Below, piece after piece: positions 11,608 through 21,409 of a stretch of 64,000 nucleotides of DNA. The stretch is from Adiantum capillus-veneris (lineage: Eukaryota > Streptophyta > Polypodiopsida > Polypodiales > Pteridaceae), in assembly GCA_014529385.2 (NCBI GenBank), contig CM043962.1:46607098-46671097 (forward strand). The letters run 5' to 3'. The position numbers were made by a program, and so were the translations under genes. Position 1 is the stretch's first letter. The number at the start of each line of letters is the position of its first letter. A model generated the notes under the pieces. It had not been told where the DNA came from. It did no database searches and saw only the letters and a program-made list of their open reading frames with translations.

Positions 11608-12780
11608 CGTTGACTCTCTGTGTGTATGAGAGACAAAGCCAAGGTGCCATTCACTGAGATGTTGGAGCATTGCACGAAGGCCTTCCACATTCACATTGCA
11701 TTGATGAAGTATAATGAGCTCGATGATTTAGCGATGAAAGTCTAGCGATTTGTTGTGGATGTTCTGCACGCATTGTGTGTGTGTGTGACACACACACACA
11801 CACACATAGAGAGAGAGAGAGAACGCATGTGTGAGTGAGTAAGAGAGAGCAACATTCGCTAGCCTATGGGAGTGAGTGTGTGTGTGTGTGTGTGTGAACA
11901 AACGACAAAGGTGGACAATGGGAGACAAATCTTGCAACACTGACTATTTTTTAAGGGCTTTATGCTAGATCTTTTTGAGCTTTATAGGTGTTTCCACCTT
12001 CCCATTGACTTAATATTCAAAGGTAAATCTCAAAATTTGTAGGTGGGATTGCTCTAAACCTAAGGTTTTTTTAGCACTTAAAGGAAAATTAGAATTTTCG
12101 AGGCAAATTTAAAAATTTTGTAAGGGGGATTATACTAAATCGAGTTCAAACACAATGCTTTATCTCAAAAACTTGAGAAACTTACGTCTGAGAAATTTTA
12201 GGGCCAACTTTATTATATTTGACAGCTTTTACACTCGGTTTCTCTATACTTTATACGTTTCCTCACCTTCAAACCTAGTTTTTTGAGATAAATTTCAAAA
12301 TTTGTAGGTGAAATTACACTAAGCCATGGATTTTTCAAGCATTCGACTATATTTTTCTTCTTTCCAAAAAATTTAGAGGCAAATTTACTATATCTGAAGT
12401 TTTTTGCAATAAACTTCTCTGCACTTTGTAGATTGTCTAAACTTTAATTTAGGCTCTTTGAACTTTGTAGTTTTTTTGAACTTTATATTTGGAGGTATTC
12501 TCATCTTCAATTTATAATTTAAGGTTGTGATGTTAAGCTGTTATTCTTTTTGCATCCTTGGATGTTTTGGAGAATGGGGATATTGTATTTTTTTATGTTT
12601 CTAAGTTATTACAACTCACTCTTCACTCTTATGAGTGAGTGCTAAAAAAAACAAGATTTGAAAAAAAATTAGAGGTAAATCTAAAAAATTGTACATGAGA
12701 TTGTACTAGAAGTAGGTTTTTTCCTCGTTGTGGGTGTCCAAGCCTTCAAATCAAATCTTATGAGTGTGTGGTTCATCCTT

Positions 12781-12792
12781 GGGGGGGGGGGG

Positions 12793-12831
<39 letters not shown>
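12781..12831. repeat. G run followed by (GA)n
   Basis: A run of about 15 G then about 36 bases of GA. A C run lies 60 bases further on (about 12888-12903). Confidence 0.9.
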
Positions 12832-12833
<2 letters not shown>

Positions 12834-13075
12834 CTTTTCTTGGCGCCCAATCCACTCTCTTTCTTTCTTTGCCTTGGTCTCCAACTCCCCCCCCCCCCCC
12901 CCCAGAGCTCTTTCCTTATGTCACGTGGAAGAGGCCTTTAAGGTGTATTAGTTATAGTTGAGGGATTACACTAAACCTAGGCTTTTCTTGATCACTCGGG
13001 TACACAATAGTTCTTCACTATTATTCAATAGCCCATCATCTATACTCTTTATAATGGAGCTTGAATAACCTCTGT

Positions 13076-14678
13076 ATAACCACAGTTATATATATCAAGC
13101 CAAATACCAAAAATCTTTATGAACAAAATATGGGTGAGGTACCATTGCTTCCCTTCTTTGACACACCAAAACTAATGTAGTAACCCAATGTTCCATGTTA
13201 GAGAACAAACAAAACTAAGAAGCTATGCATCATTTGTGGAAAAAAAACCCTTTTACACCTCGCTTAGCCAAAAAAACCATCTATAGGTATTTCGAGAACA
13301 TGTTCTAAGACCCATTAAACTTTTAAAATATGACAACGTAGTATGCAGTACATCAACAATCTAATTGCATGATGTATAACCCGTACAGTATGGTCAAAAT
13401 AGCAACACACATGATAAAAACAACCTCATAAAAAATAGTTAACTACTGTAACTAGAGCCATTCGGGCTGGGAGTCTTCCCATACAGTGATGCCAACATCT
13501 CCAACCCAAAAAAAAACCTTAATGGTTTATGTTTTTTTCAAAATCTGCACAAACTCAAAAGAAGAAGAGTTCACTATTTTGACTGCAAAAGAAAAGGGAA
13601 AATCATATTTCTCTCTTAGCCCCCAAACCCGCACAGTATCTTAAAAACAACAACAACAGAATCAAGGAAAAAGTCATCTAAGCAAATCAAAACAATTCAA
13701 AGCCCTAGCAGTTAATAATTCCAAACATCACCCACCAAAAAGCATCAGCTGCCTGTTATCGACATTCACAAATAAATAGCAATGCTTGACGACATAAAAG
13801 CAACCAAAAAGTGCATAGTACTGATATAGCATGTTAGAAGGAACGGAACCAGTTCTGGCAGGGTATGAACCTGAGAAGCCCCTTTGTGTTGCACCAAATC
13901 CATATCCACATACAAAGCAGGCGATCAGAAAGCCCTCAACAAACTCTCTTGCAAATACACACACAAAACACAAAAGACCAGGCTAAGTGAGGGGCATAGA
14001 GCAACCCTCACTTTATATCTATAGTGAAAAAGACCATCGGTGATGCATTGAGTATCACCTGCAAGGTGCATCCATTTCAGATCTGCTCATCAACCTGATA
14101 GAGTCTCAAGGCACATAAGTGGCAGCTCCCGTGTTAACTATCATGGAGAAGCAGATGGGGGAGCGATGGAACCCGATCCACAGACGGCACTCAGGTAAAG
14201 TATAGAGAGCAACTTGGTTAATGGGCTAAGACGGAGGCAACGAGGCGTGAGTGCTTCTTGCCCACTCACTAATTAAGTGTCACAAAAATCAAGAGTGGTA
14301 AATAAGGCAGGTGCTCCATGGGGGGAATAACACCCATATTTTTTTGAGAAGAGGTCACATTCCATGTGAAGTGCCCTATCCCACGTAGGGTTATTAGCAA
14401 ACAAAGGTTTTTTTTCCTGCCCATTTAAGGGTATACTCCCACAGGGAGGAAAAAATTAGAGACAACCATATACAACCAAGAACTATCCACCAAGGGGGTT
14501 AAAAAAACCCTTTAAAAAGAAAATATTTGGTGCAGTGTTCTTAATTGTATACGATTCGAACAAGGGCAAGAGCCTATAAGGGTGATCGTGGTGCAGGGAA
14601 ACCATAAGCTTGATCAGGGATTGTTTTTTTGGGGGGGAATGGATGGCATGGTTTGCTAATCAAGGCCTGTATTAATAC

Positions 14679-14711
<33 letters not shown>
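13076..14711 (-). repeat. Right arm of the ~10 kb inverted repeat
   Basis: Reverse-complement partner of 4640-6277. The inner edge pairs GGCTTGATAT(G/A)(C/T)ATAA... near 6257-6277 with about 13076-13100. The outer edge ends in a (GT)n run at about 14683-14710, matching the (CA)n edge of the left arm. No target duplication can be read because both edges are microsatellites. Confidence 0.8.
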
Positions 14712-14713
<2 letters not shown>

Positions 14714-14769
14714 CGCCCTATCCCAAGCGCCATACACAATGGGTCGGCAGTAGGCCGATACACAAAGGG

Positions 14770-17319
14770 CCTACTCCCTAATTAAAGAAATGAGATTAGC
14801 ACGATTAAATATCAAGTCAAGCCAGTTATTATGTGAAATAGCCTTGATGATAGTATTAATTAGGTCATTTTTTAAAAAGCCATTAAGGCATAATTTGTGA
14901 ATAAGATGTCTTATGTCTTCCCAAGAAACCATTTATATTAAAAAAAGCTAAGTATAAATTGCACATAAGGTGTAAATAGGAGAAGCCCATAGGAATACCA
15001 AGGCATTGGTTATAGCATAGGCCACCAAAGTGGACTGGAAAATTGTCCAAAAGCTGAGTAATGCTACTATTAAACTTTTTCTCATTGAAGTGGGAGGTGT
15101 GAGATGAGCTCGCTTTTTTAATTCATCTAGGTTTATTTACGAGAGAGATATGGAAAAACCTTCTGGCCGAGCATGGTTAAACGCAATCTTAGTCATTTCT
15201 TTGGTATATTCTCGTAACATTGAGTGATGTGAGCAGAAAAGAGATGAAATATTTGATCGGGGAGCTTTAGAGTGCCATCGGTGAAGTTCTTAACAAGCCA
15301 AAAGGGGTTATAGTGTATTTTTAGAAAATCCAAACAAATTTTCTGTTTAATTGCACAAACGGATTCAAACTCTGAAAGTACAAGGTCCATGCATAAAGTA
15401 ATGTCCTTACTAATGTTGGTAAATATCTCATTTGAGGCATCAAATATCCAATGAAACTTGTGTTTGTGATGCTTATAGGTGGGAAATAGTACGTGAAGTT
15501 TGACAATATTCAGAGAGTATTCAAGATTGATAAGGTGTTTAGCAATAATGTTGGTGACGTCAATAGGAGATAAGTTAAGCAAAGTAAATTCCCCTCCAGA
15601 AGGTGTGAGTGAGCAGCTTTCTAAGCAATGTTTTTGCAAATATGAGTGGGGATATTGGCGGCTTTATCCAATCCTACAACAAACCAATGTGCGAGTTTTT
15701 AAATTTCTAACTGAGGTCAGGTATGATCCAAGTGCTATCAGTAAACAACCAATCATGGTAAAAGAGTTACTTTTTGAAAAAAATCATGTTGAACCAATTT
15801 GGTTAAGTCCAGTAGGACTGTCTTCTCAAATCAGAGAGTACTGACAAGGTCAGTTAAGCAGCTGAGTAAAGTTGATCGGGCTAGGTATGGGTTTTTTGGA
15901 AAAATAGGAATGTGATTCAGTCATTTAGCTAAGATTCTTTGGATTGTGGGGTCATTAATCACATTCAGATTACTAGTGTAGACATGCTTGCCTAAATCAC
16001 CAAAATCTTTACAAAAAGTATTAAACTTATCACAAGCACAATCAAGGATAGTACTGCAACGTAGAAAGTCATTGATGTAGACTAAACTTTTAATAGGTTG
16101 ATGACATATCCAGTCAATCAAGGGTTTATCCAGCATTTTATGGTTACCAAAAAGGAAGTCAAAACACTCACAGAATATTGACTTGGGTAAAAATCAATTC
16201 AAAAGTTCATTATGGAATAGATAGTGTATATAGATAAGGTTCAATGTAGAGGTTTTTTGTGCGAGACGCATCCTTTCACAAGGGCCAAAACATACCTGCA
16301 AGGTACAGATGATTACAAGTCAAGTAGGTGACGGATGGGAGTATTTCTACCTCTTCCTCTAGTAAAGCTGCAATAGTTTCCTCTATTAAATCTAGAAGAA
16401 GCACTATGTGTTAGGAAAGATGTCAATGAGTTATTGGGGGTGGTTAAAGAGTTAGATATTTTCAATGATGGGAGAATCATTGTCTTCAATGCACGGTTTG
16501 AGTAATCTATTAATGATTTTAACACCTTTGCAATTGGCATAGGTGGTGAGATACGTGACAGGCTCCTCAGATTTGAGTTCCTTAAGAATATCGAGCGTAA
16601 GGCTACGAAAGATGTTAAAAGAAATTTGAGCAATAATAAGTTGCTTGGCCTACCTACCCAACCAAGAGCAAATAAGGGAAAGATGAAATTCAACAGGTTT
16701 CTCTGGGAAGAGTTGTTTTAAGTGATTGAGAATATACCAGATTGCATGGTCAAACCACATAATACTGGAATCACAAGAGGCTTAAGGATAGAGAAACTTG
16801 CAGCCACATTTTAGGTAAGGCCTGAAAATATTCAAAATAGATTTCGTGTAGAAGTCTGGATTGCTCTTGGCGAACTCCATTTTAGTACGAATGTATAACC
16901 TTGGATTAGATGAACACTTAGAATGGTCAACAAAGTTGAGGCTAAAGGGAGCGTTGATGAGTTCTCCTTTTTCCACGAACTACCCTCCTTTCAGAACTCT
17001 GAGAATGTAGTCCTCCGTAGTGGAAGCAGGGAGGTTGGCCAGATATACCCATGTTTCACTAAGGATAGGTGCTAAAAAGGCTTTGTTGTGGGGAGGACCC
17101 AAAGCTGATGATCGACTCCAAAAGATGCAACCTCGATTTGTCTAATAGGTAAGAAAGGAAGAACTTTGGAAACTTTGGGCACCATCTCTAATAGGTTAGA
17201 GTCATCGAGGGAGCAAAGGTTGTTCTAAAATTCCTTGATGACTTCAGAAGTAGCACCATCTCTGCAGAAAATACCACCAATTTGTGGGATAGCAGGAGTA
17301 GTAGGGGTACTGATAAAGT
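14770..17319 (-). pseudogene. Penelope-like reverse transcriptase, C-terminal part, decayed
   Basis: Read right to left the minus strand gives, through several frames: an N-terminal stretch (about 16700-17180); CDKF...GDLGKHVYTSNLNVINDP (about 15960-16050), close to the C-x-C...GHV-TGDL motif of Penelope-like elements; FPTYKHHKHKFHWIFDAS (about 15430-15490), which matches the K-HK-RxI finger motif; FSAHITQCYENIP (about 15195-15235), motif A; and CLGIPMGF followed by NLYLA (about 14950-15005), motif B. Stops and frameshifts separate the blocks. The 5' portion continues beyond the insertion at 17320. Assignment to Penelope rather than another RT rests on motif order only; no GIY-YIG endonuclease was recognised. 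Confidence 0.6.
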
Positions 17320-17509
17320 TGTTGGGGTATAGGCGCCTGTGCCTTGCCCGGCCGCCCAGAGTCTGGGCGCCCACTGACTTGTATACCTTATACATAGCAT
17401 AAGTGTATAGGGGGCTGCTCACTCTTTTGAGTCTCCCCACCCATATCCGTGTGTGTGTCTCCTTCTCTCTCGCTCACTCTCCGTCTGTGGTGCTCCCCGA
17501 TCCCCTTCA
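17320..17509 (+). repeat. 5' LTR of copia copy 1
   Basis: Begins TGTTGGGGTATAGG and ends CCCCTTCA; 190 bp. I see no difference from 20820-21009. It holds GC-rich inverted words (GGCGCC; GCCCGGCCGCCC...GGGCGCCC) in the 5' third and a CT/GT-rich 3' third. Confidence 0.92.
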
Positions 17510-17511
17510 AT

Positions 17512-17523
17512 TGGTATCAGAGC
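17512..17523 (+). promoter_or_regulatory. Primer binding site, initiator tRNA-Met
   Basis: TGGTATCAGAGC, complementary to the 3' end of plant initiator tRNA-Met, two bases after the LTR. It primes minus-strand DNA synthesis and sets the sense strand of the element. Confidence 0.92.
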
Positions 17524-18910
17524 TATGGTGACCGCGGAGAGCACGACGGCTTTGAGAGCTTCGAGGCGATAGCTCGCTCGCTCTCGACGGTGGAGTTCGA
17601 TCGCGGAGTTTCACGGAGAGAGATTTTAGCTTGAGGAGCATTGTCTTTGGAGCTTAGGAGCTTGGTGTGGTCAAGCTTGGTCGAGGAGGCGGTTGCGGCT
17701 TCCTTGGTGAGAGGAGCTTTTGAGCTCAGTGGAGCTCGTTAGAGAAGTGCTCGGCGGAGGAAAGCTTGACATTCGAGTGCTTGGATGCTGTTGTGGCAGA
17801 GCTCTTGTGTTGGAGCTTGCATTGAGAGGACATTGCATCACGCAGAGTGGAGCAGGAGCAGGTTCAAGACTGTGTGCAGCTCGTTTTTGCCATTTTCGGG
17901 CTCTAAAACGCAGTTTTTTGCGTAGCTCCGTCATACAGAGTCAGATCTACATGATCCAGGAGTCTAGGTCAGGGTTTTGGCACGCTCCGGACGCGATGGT
18001 GATGTCTATTTGCTGAAATTATGCTTTGAATTACAGCAGGTACAGCAACAAGTTTATTTGTGCACTCTCGGGTCCCAAAAACACTGTTTTTGGCATAGCT
18101 TTCACACCCGGACTCGGATACATGTGATCCAGGAGTCTACCTTGGGGTTTTGGCACGCTCCGGACGCGCTCGTCATATCAGAATTTTAAAATTCTGAACG
18201 CTGAATTTTCTGCAGCAGCAGTTGTTTATTGTTTGTCGAGGATTCCACACATGGTTTGCTCTCAGATGTGAGAGTGATATTTGCTGCAAGTTTCCTCACA
18301 GGTGGGAGGATACGATGTATGCCTTATGTGGTTTGATGCTCAGGGAGACTAATGTGATTGCATTTTGAGCTCGGCAATGTATGCCTCGAGCATGTTTTTT
18401 GGCAGTCACACGCAGAGCAGATATTTGTGTACTAGATTTGCAGGTGTTTGCAATGATGTATGCAAAGTGTGGAGATTGGTGCATGCATTTGGAGTGCGGT
18501 TTGATGCGCTTTGGTTGCTCATGGTTTTGAGCGTGCAGTCAGTTTGGTTACTGGTTTTGTGGCCGTTTTACTGACGAAACTCTGGCGAAATTTTCCCAGG
18601 AGTTTTATGCGCATCATTTATGCGATCTAGGTAGAGATTGCGGGTTGCACTCAGCATTTGTGTGCGGTGTTCTCTGTAGGTGGGAGATTTGTGCGTGTGT
18701 ATGCATCGATACCGCACAGTGTGGGCTTGGTGATTAGCTCACAGATTGCAGTGTGATACTAGAGCATGCGAGGCTTGTATTGACATTGCGGGAGCTCTAT
18801 TTTGGAGTGTGTCTCACAGGTTTTACATTGTGTTTCTGGCCATATTGGTCGACAGTTTCCAGGTGTTGTTGGTGAGGTGGTTTTGCTTTCTAGTTTGCTA
18901 CATTGTGCTC
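17524..18910 (+). other. Long untranslated leader of copia copy 1
   Basis: About 1.4 kb without a plausible ATG-initiated long frame. A 98-codon open frame (17720-18016) conserved in copy 2 opens with TTG, so it is not called. A motif of the form GATCCAGGAGTCTA followed by GGGTTTTGGCACGCTCCGG occurs twice, near 17950-17997 and 18126-18172, and its first occurrence is also present in copy 2 near 62395-62440. Packaging or dimerisation signals would be expected here. Confidence 0.6.
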
Positions 18911-18952
18911 ATGGCAGAGACAGGTGATCGATCAGATTGTGACCTCTCATAG

Positions 18953-20740
18953 ATGCGCGTGTTTGATGGGTCAGACTTTGCGGCATGGAGAGAGTGTATG
19001 CTTGATGCATTGACACAGCGAGGGTTGCATCGACCATTGAGTGGTGATGCAGGTAGACCTTCAAACATGTCTGACGATCAGTGGCAGGAGCTAGAGGGGA
19101 TGGCACTATCTACACTCTCTTTGCACCTTGCGGAATCTGTATATGCTCTTGTTATGTATGAGACTACTTCGAGAGCACTTTGGCGCAGATTACATGATAT
19201 GTATGATAGATCTGAGTCATCACGGACTCGTGTGAGACATGTACATTCACGAGCATGCCGACAGATGACATGTTGGTATTGTGGTCATTCTGGACACGTT
19301 AGACGGCGCTGTTTTCGTCGTATGCGACATCGTAGGAGACATGGCAGTCTCAGAGATGTATGTAGTGATGCCATGGACTCAGTTGCTTTGACAGTTGAGG
19401 CACATGTAGTGTCGGAGTATACTAGTGACGGGGATGTCACTTTTACCTCGAGCTATGCACGAGATGCTATACATGTGGATAGTGCACTCCCTTTGCAGTG
19501 GTTGCTAGACGCAGATGCTATGTTTCATGTCACGCCGCATCGTGCATGGTTTTGTAGCTATTCTAGCGGGATGCTTGGCAGTGTACGTTTGATCGATGGA
19601 TCGGTGCATGCGATAGCAGGTGCAGGAGATGTGAGACTGTCATTACCGAGTGGTGCATCTTACTTGTTACGACATGTGCGCTATGTACCAGATTTGACAG
19701 TGAGTTTGATCTCGATTGGTCAGCTTAGAGATTGTGGATGTCAGATTTCGCTACGAGAGCGAGATTTTGTGATGCATTTGGGTTCGCTAGTGATTGCGAG
19801 AGGTGCCAGGAGTGGTACAGGTTACCCATTGCATGTGGATCACGCGAGAGACGGTGTTGTCTCTGTGATCACGCAGCCAGGTAGAGAGCGAGAGAGCAGG
19901 CGAGTCTCTTTTGCTTGTGGGTTGCAGGATGCTTTGCATGGAGTGCAGAGTAGTGAGCTCGTTGTGCACAGAGTTGGGGCACGACTTGAGCAGTCACACA
20001 GAGAGGTGACAGAGTCAGACATGCATGCTTTGCTAGTGACTGAGCAAAGCAGAGAGTCAGTTGTGCGAGATACTTCTATGCAGGATAGACAGGTAGAGCG
20101 GTCTTGCTCTAGTGAGTCACGACAGGAGGATGTTGTGCAAGAGTCTATGCATACGGAGATAGAGCATGAGAGCTCTAGTGAGTCACAGCAGATTGAGTGG
20201 TCATGTTTGCAGTGGATGATTGCAGAGGAGGCTGAGATGTCAGTGATTATGCAGTCATTCCTTTCTATGCTCGACAGTGAGCATGGGGATATAGTTGTGC
20301 AGGATATGTCTTCCAGCAGACATCTAGAGCAGCTGGTTTGCTCTGAGGTTGCACGACAGGTTGATGCGTCTTTTGCGGACAGTCAGGAGATGCATGTGGC
20401 TGACACTCCTCGTCAGTCAGAGATGCCTATTGCCAGGGATATATATGTTGATGCATGCTCCGTAGAGCTAGCAGGGCCCGCTAGCATTGCATCGGCATTC
20501 GGTGGTCTCATGTATGAGATGTTGATCATGAGACCGGATATCGCAGCTGCAGTGGGAGCATTTGCAGTTGGGGTTGTCAGTCATTTGCTGACTGATGATG
20601 GCATAATGCACGAGGGAGATATGCAGGTATTGCGTACATACTTGCAGTACGTGTGTGGTACGTCTGGTGGTGTATGGACTTACACGGGAGCAGGACAACC
20701 GGATGCACACGATCACAGCCAGCCAGTGGGCATCGGTTGA
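18953..20740 (+). CDS. Gag-protease-like polyprotein with RT tail, copia type
   Basis: 595 residues. Residues 1-100 match the copia Gag fold (FDG-x-F-x-x-W, Trp-rich helices, TTSRALWRRLHDMY). A CCHC zinc knuckle, CWYCGHSGHVRRRC, spans 107-120 and should bind RNA. WLLDADAMFHVT at 183-194 is the retropepsin site, but the usual Asp-Ser/Thr-Gly is Asp-Ala-Asp (186-188). A GAG-pre-integrase-like stretch follows (about 255-295), then a Ser/Glu/Gln-rich linker. Residues about 512-575 (GLMYEMLIMRPDIAAAVG, then LRTYLQYVCGTSG) resemble the end of copia RT. Integrase and RT core are absent. The start is the ATG right after an in-frame TAG at 18950-18952; an ATG at 18911 in the same frame gives only 13 codons before that stop. 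Confidence 0.82.
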   Translation: MRVFDGSDFAAWRECMLDALTQRGLHRPLSGDAGRPSNMSDDQWQELEGMALSTLSLHLAESVYALVMYETTSRALWRRLHDMYDRSESSRTRVRHVHSRACRQMTCWYCGHSGHVRRRCFRRMRHRRRHGSLRDVCSDAMDSVALTVEAHVVSEYTSDGDVTFTSSYARDAIHVDSALPLQWLLDADAMFHVTPHRAWFCSYSSGMLGSVRLIDGSVHAIAGAGDVRLSLPSGASYLLRHVRYVPDLTVSLISIGQLRDCGCQISLRERDFVMHLGSLVIARGARSGTGYPLHVDHARDGVVSVITQPGRERESRRVSFACGLQDALHGVQSSELVVHRVGARLEQSHREVTESDMHALLVTEQSRESVVRDTSMQDRQVERSCSSESRQEDVVQESMHTEIEHESSSESQQIEWSCLQWMIAEEAEMSVIMQSFLSMLDSEHGDIVVQDMSSSRHLEQLVCSEVARQVDASFADSQEMHVADTPRQSEMPIARDIYVDACSVELAGPASIASAFGGLMYEMLIMRPDIAAAVGAFAVGVVSHLLTDDGIMHEGDMQVLRTYLQYVCGTSGGVWTYTGAGQPDAHDHSQPVGIG

Positions 20741-20787
20741 GAGCGGTTTTCTCTCACCTTTTGTAGTCTTTAGACTAGGTTCCCTTG

Positions 20788-20819
20788 CTTAAAGGCACAG
20801 TTGCCTTTAAGTGGGAGGT
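20788..20819 (+). promoter_or_regulatory. Polypurine tract with overlapping hairpin
   Basis: AAGTGGGAGGT (20809-20819) directly precedes the 3' LTR and would prime plus-strand DNA. Just upstream CTTAAAGGCA and TGCCTTTAAG form a perfect 10-bp stem with a 4-base loop (20788-20811) that runs into the purine tract. Copy 2 keeps the stem with one change. Confidence 0.7.
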
Positions 20820-21009
20820 TGTTGGGGTATAGGCGCCTGTGCCTTGCCCGGCCGCCCAGAGTCTGGGCGCCCACTGACTTGTATACCTTATACATAGCAT
20901 AAGTGTATAGGGGGCTGCTCACTCTTTTGAGTCTCCCCACCCATATCCGTGTGTGTGTCTCCTTCTCTCTCGCTCACTCTCCGTCTGTGGTGCTCCCCGA
21001 TCCCCTTCA
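20820..21009 (+). repeat. 3' LTR of copia copy 1
   Basis: 190 bp, apparently identical to 17320-17509. It is followed by four bases (21010-21013, ATGT) and then by the Cassandra element. Confidence 0.92.
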
Positions 21010-21033
21010 ATGTTGTAGGTCATGAGGGCAATA

Positions 21034-21097
21034 ACTTCCCGGGAGGTCACCCATCCCAGTACTGTTCCCGCGTATATGCGCTTAACTGTGACGTTCC
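21034..21097 (-). other. 5S rRNA-derived segment in Cassandra LTR (left copy)
   Basis: On the minus strand this reads AGTTAAGCGC (box A-like), then GGGATGGGTGACCTCC and GGGAAGT (box C-like), as in the second half of plant 5S rRNA. The second LTR has the same segment at 21432-21495. Only about half of a 5S gene is matched, so this is an LTR promoter relic rather than an rRNA gene. Confidence 0.85.
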
Positions 21098-21397
21098 ACA
21101 AATTGGTCTACCCATCCAGACCCCAAAACCTTAAGGTGTTAGGGACCTCCGGTCTAACCAATTTATGCAAGCCTCATAGATAGACACCACTTTGTCACCA
21201 CAAGTTGGGCTTACCCCAACAATCGCCCCCTTAAGCCAAACTTGGGACTTTCCCGTCCCCTTGAGTACCAACGTGTTCCGCCTTTTTACTAGGCTCAGAG
21301 GTTGAGAGCTTCAACGTGGTCGGGAGCTCGCTCAGAGGTTGAAGTCAACATCAACATGTCCTGTTCCACGGACTCAGAGGTTGGACTTTGAACCATG

Positions 21398-21409
21398 GCT
21401 CTGATACCA
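21398..21409 (-). promoter_or_regulatory. Cassandra primer binding site
   Basis: GCTCTGATACCA on the plus strand is the complement of TGGTATCAGAGC, two bases from the LTR end. Confidence 0.88.

Larger units (their letters stand above)
7758..13075. other. AT-rich spacer of the inverted repeat, no gene recognised
   Basis: No frame resembles a known protein. The stretch is made of short AT-rich blocks, several locally duplicated (listed separately), and microsatellites: (CT)n at 9356-9405, (GA)n at 10417-10452, (GT)n(GA)n at about 11548-11605, mixed GT/CA/GA at about 11775-11900, G run plus (GA)n at about 12781-12831, C run at about 12888-12903. Confidence 0.55.
17320..21009 (+). mobile_element. 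Non-autonomous Ty1/copia LTR retrotransposon, copy 1
   Basis: A complete element of 3,690 bp: 190-bp LTRs at both ends, starting TG and ending CA, apparently identical to each other, hence a recent insertion. A primer site for initiator tRNA-Met follows the 5' LTR after two bases, and a purine tract precedes the 3' LTR. The single long frame encodes Gag, protease-like and pre-integrase regions and an RT tail but no integrase and no RT catalytic core, so it depends on enzymes from another element. Left flank is AAAGT (17315-17319); the same five bases appear only after the neighbouring Cassandra (21620-21624). Copy 2 lies at 59310-63068. Confidence 0.9.

Noticed and set aside
17720-18016. A 98-codon open frame in the copia leader, about 90% conserved in copy 2 (62372-62668)
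   Set aside because: Both frames open with TTG, have a stop just upstream and no early ATG. The similarity is what the related leaders would show anyway.
21034-21097. A 5S rRNA gene
   Set aside because: Only about half of a 5S sequence is present and it occurs in both LTRs of a TRIM, as in Cassandra.
21398-21409. A tRNA-Met gene suggested by GCTCTGATACCA here and at 50859 and 62865
   Set aside because: Only the 12-base primer complement is present, each beside an LTR; no tRNA body surrounds it.
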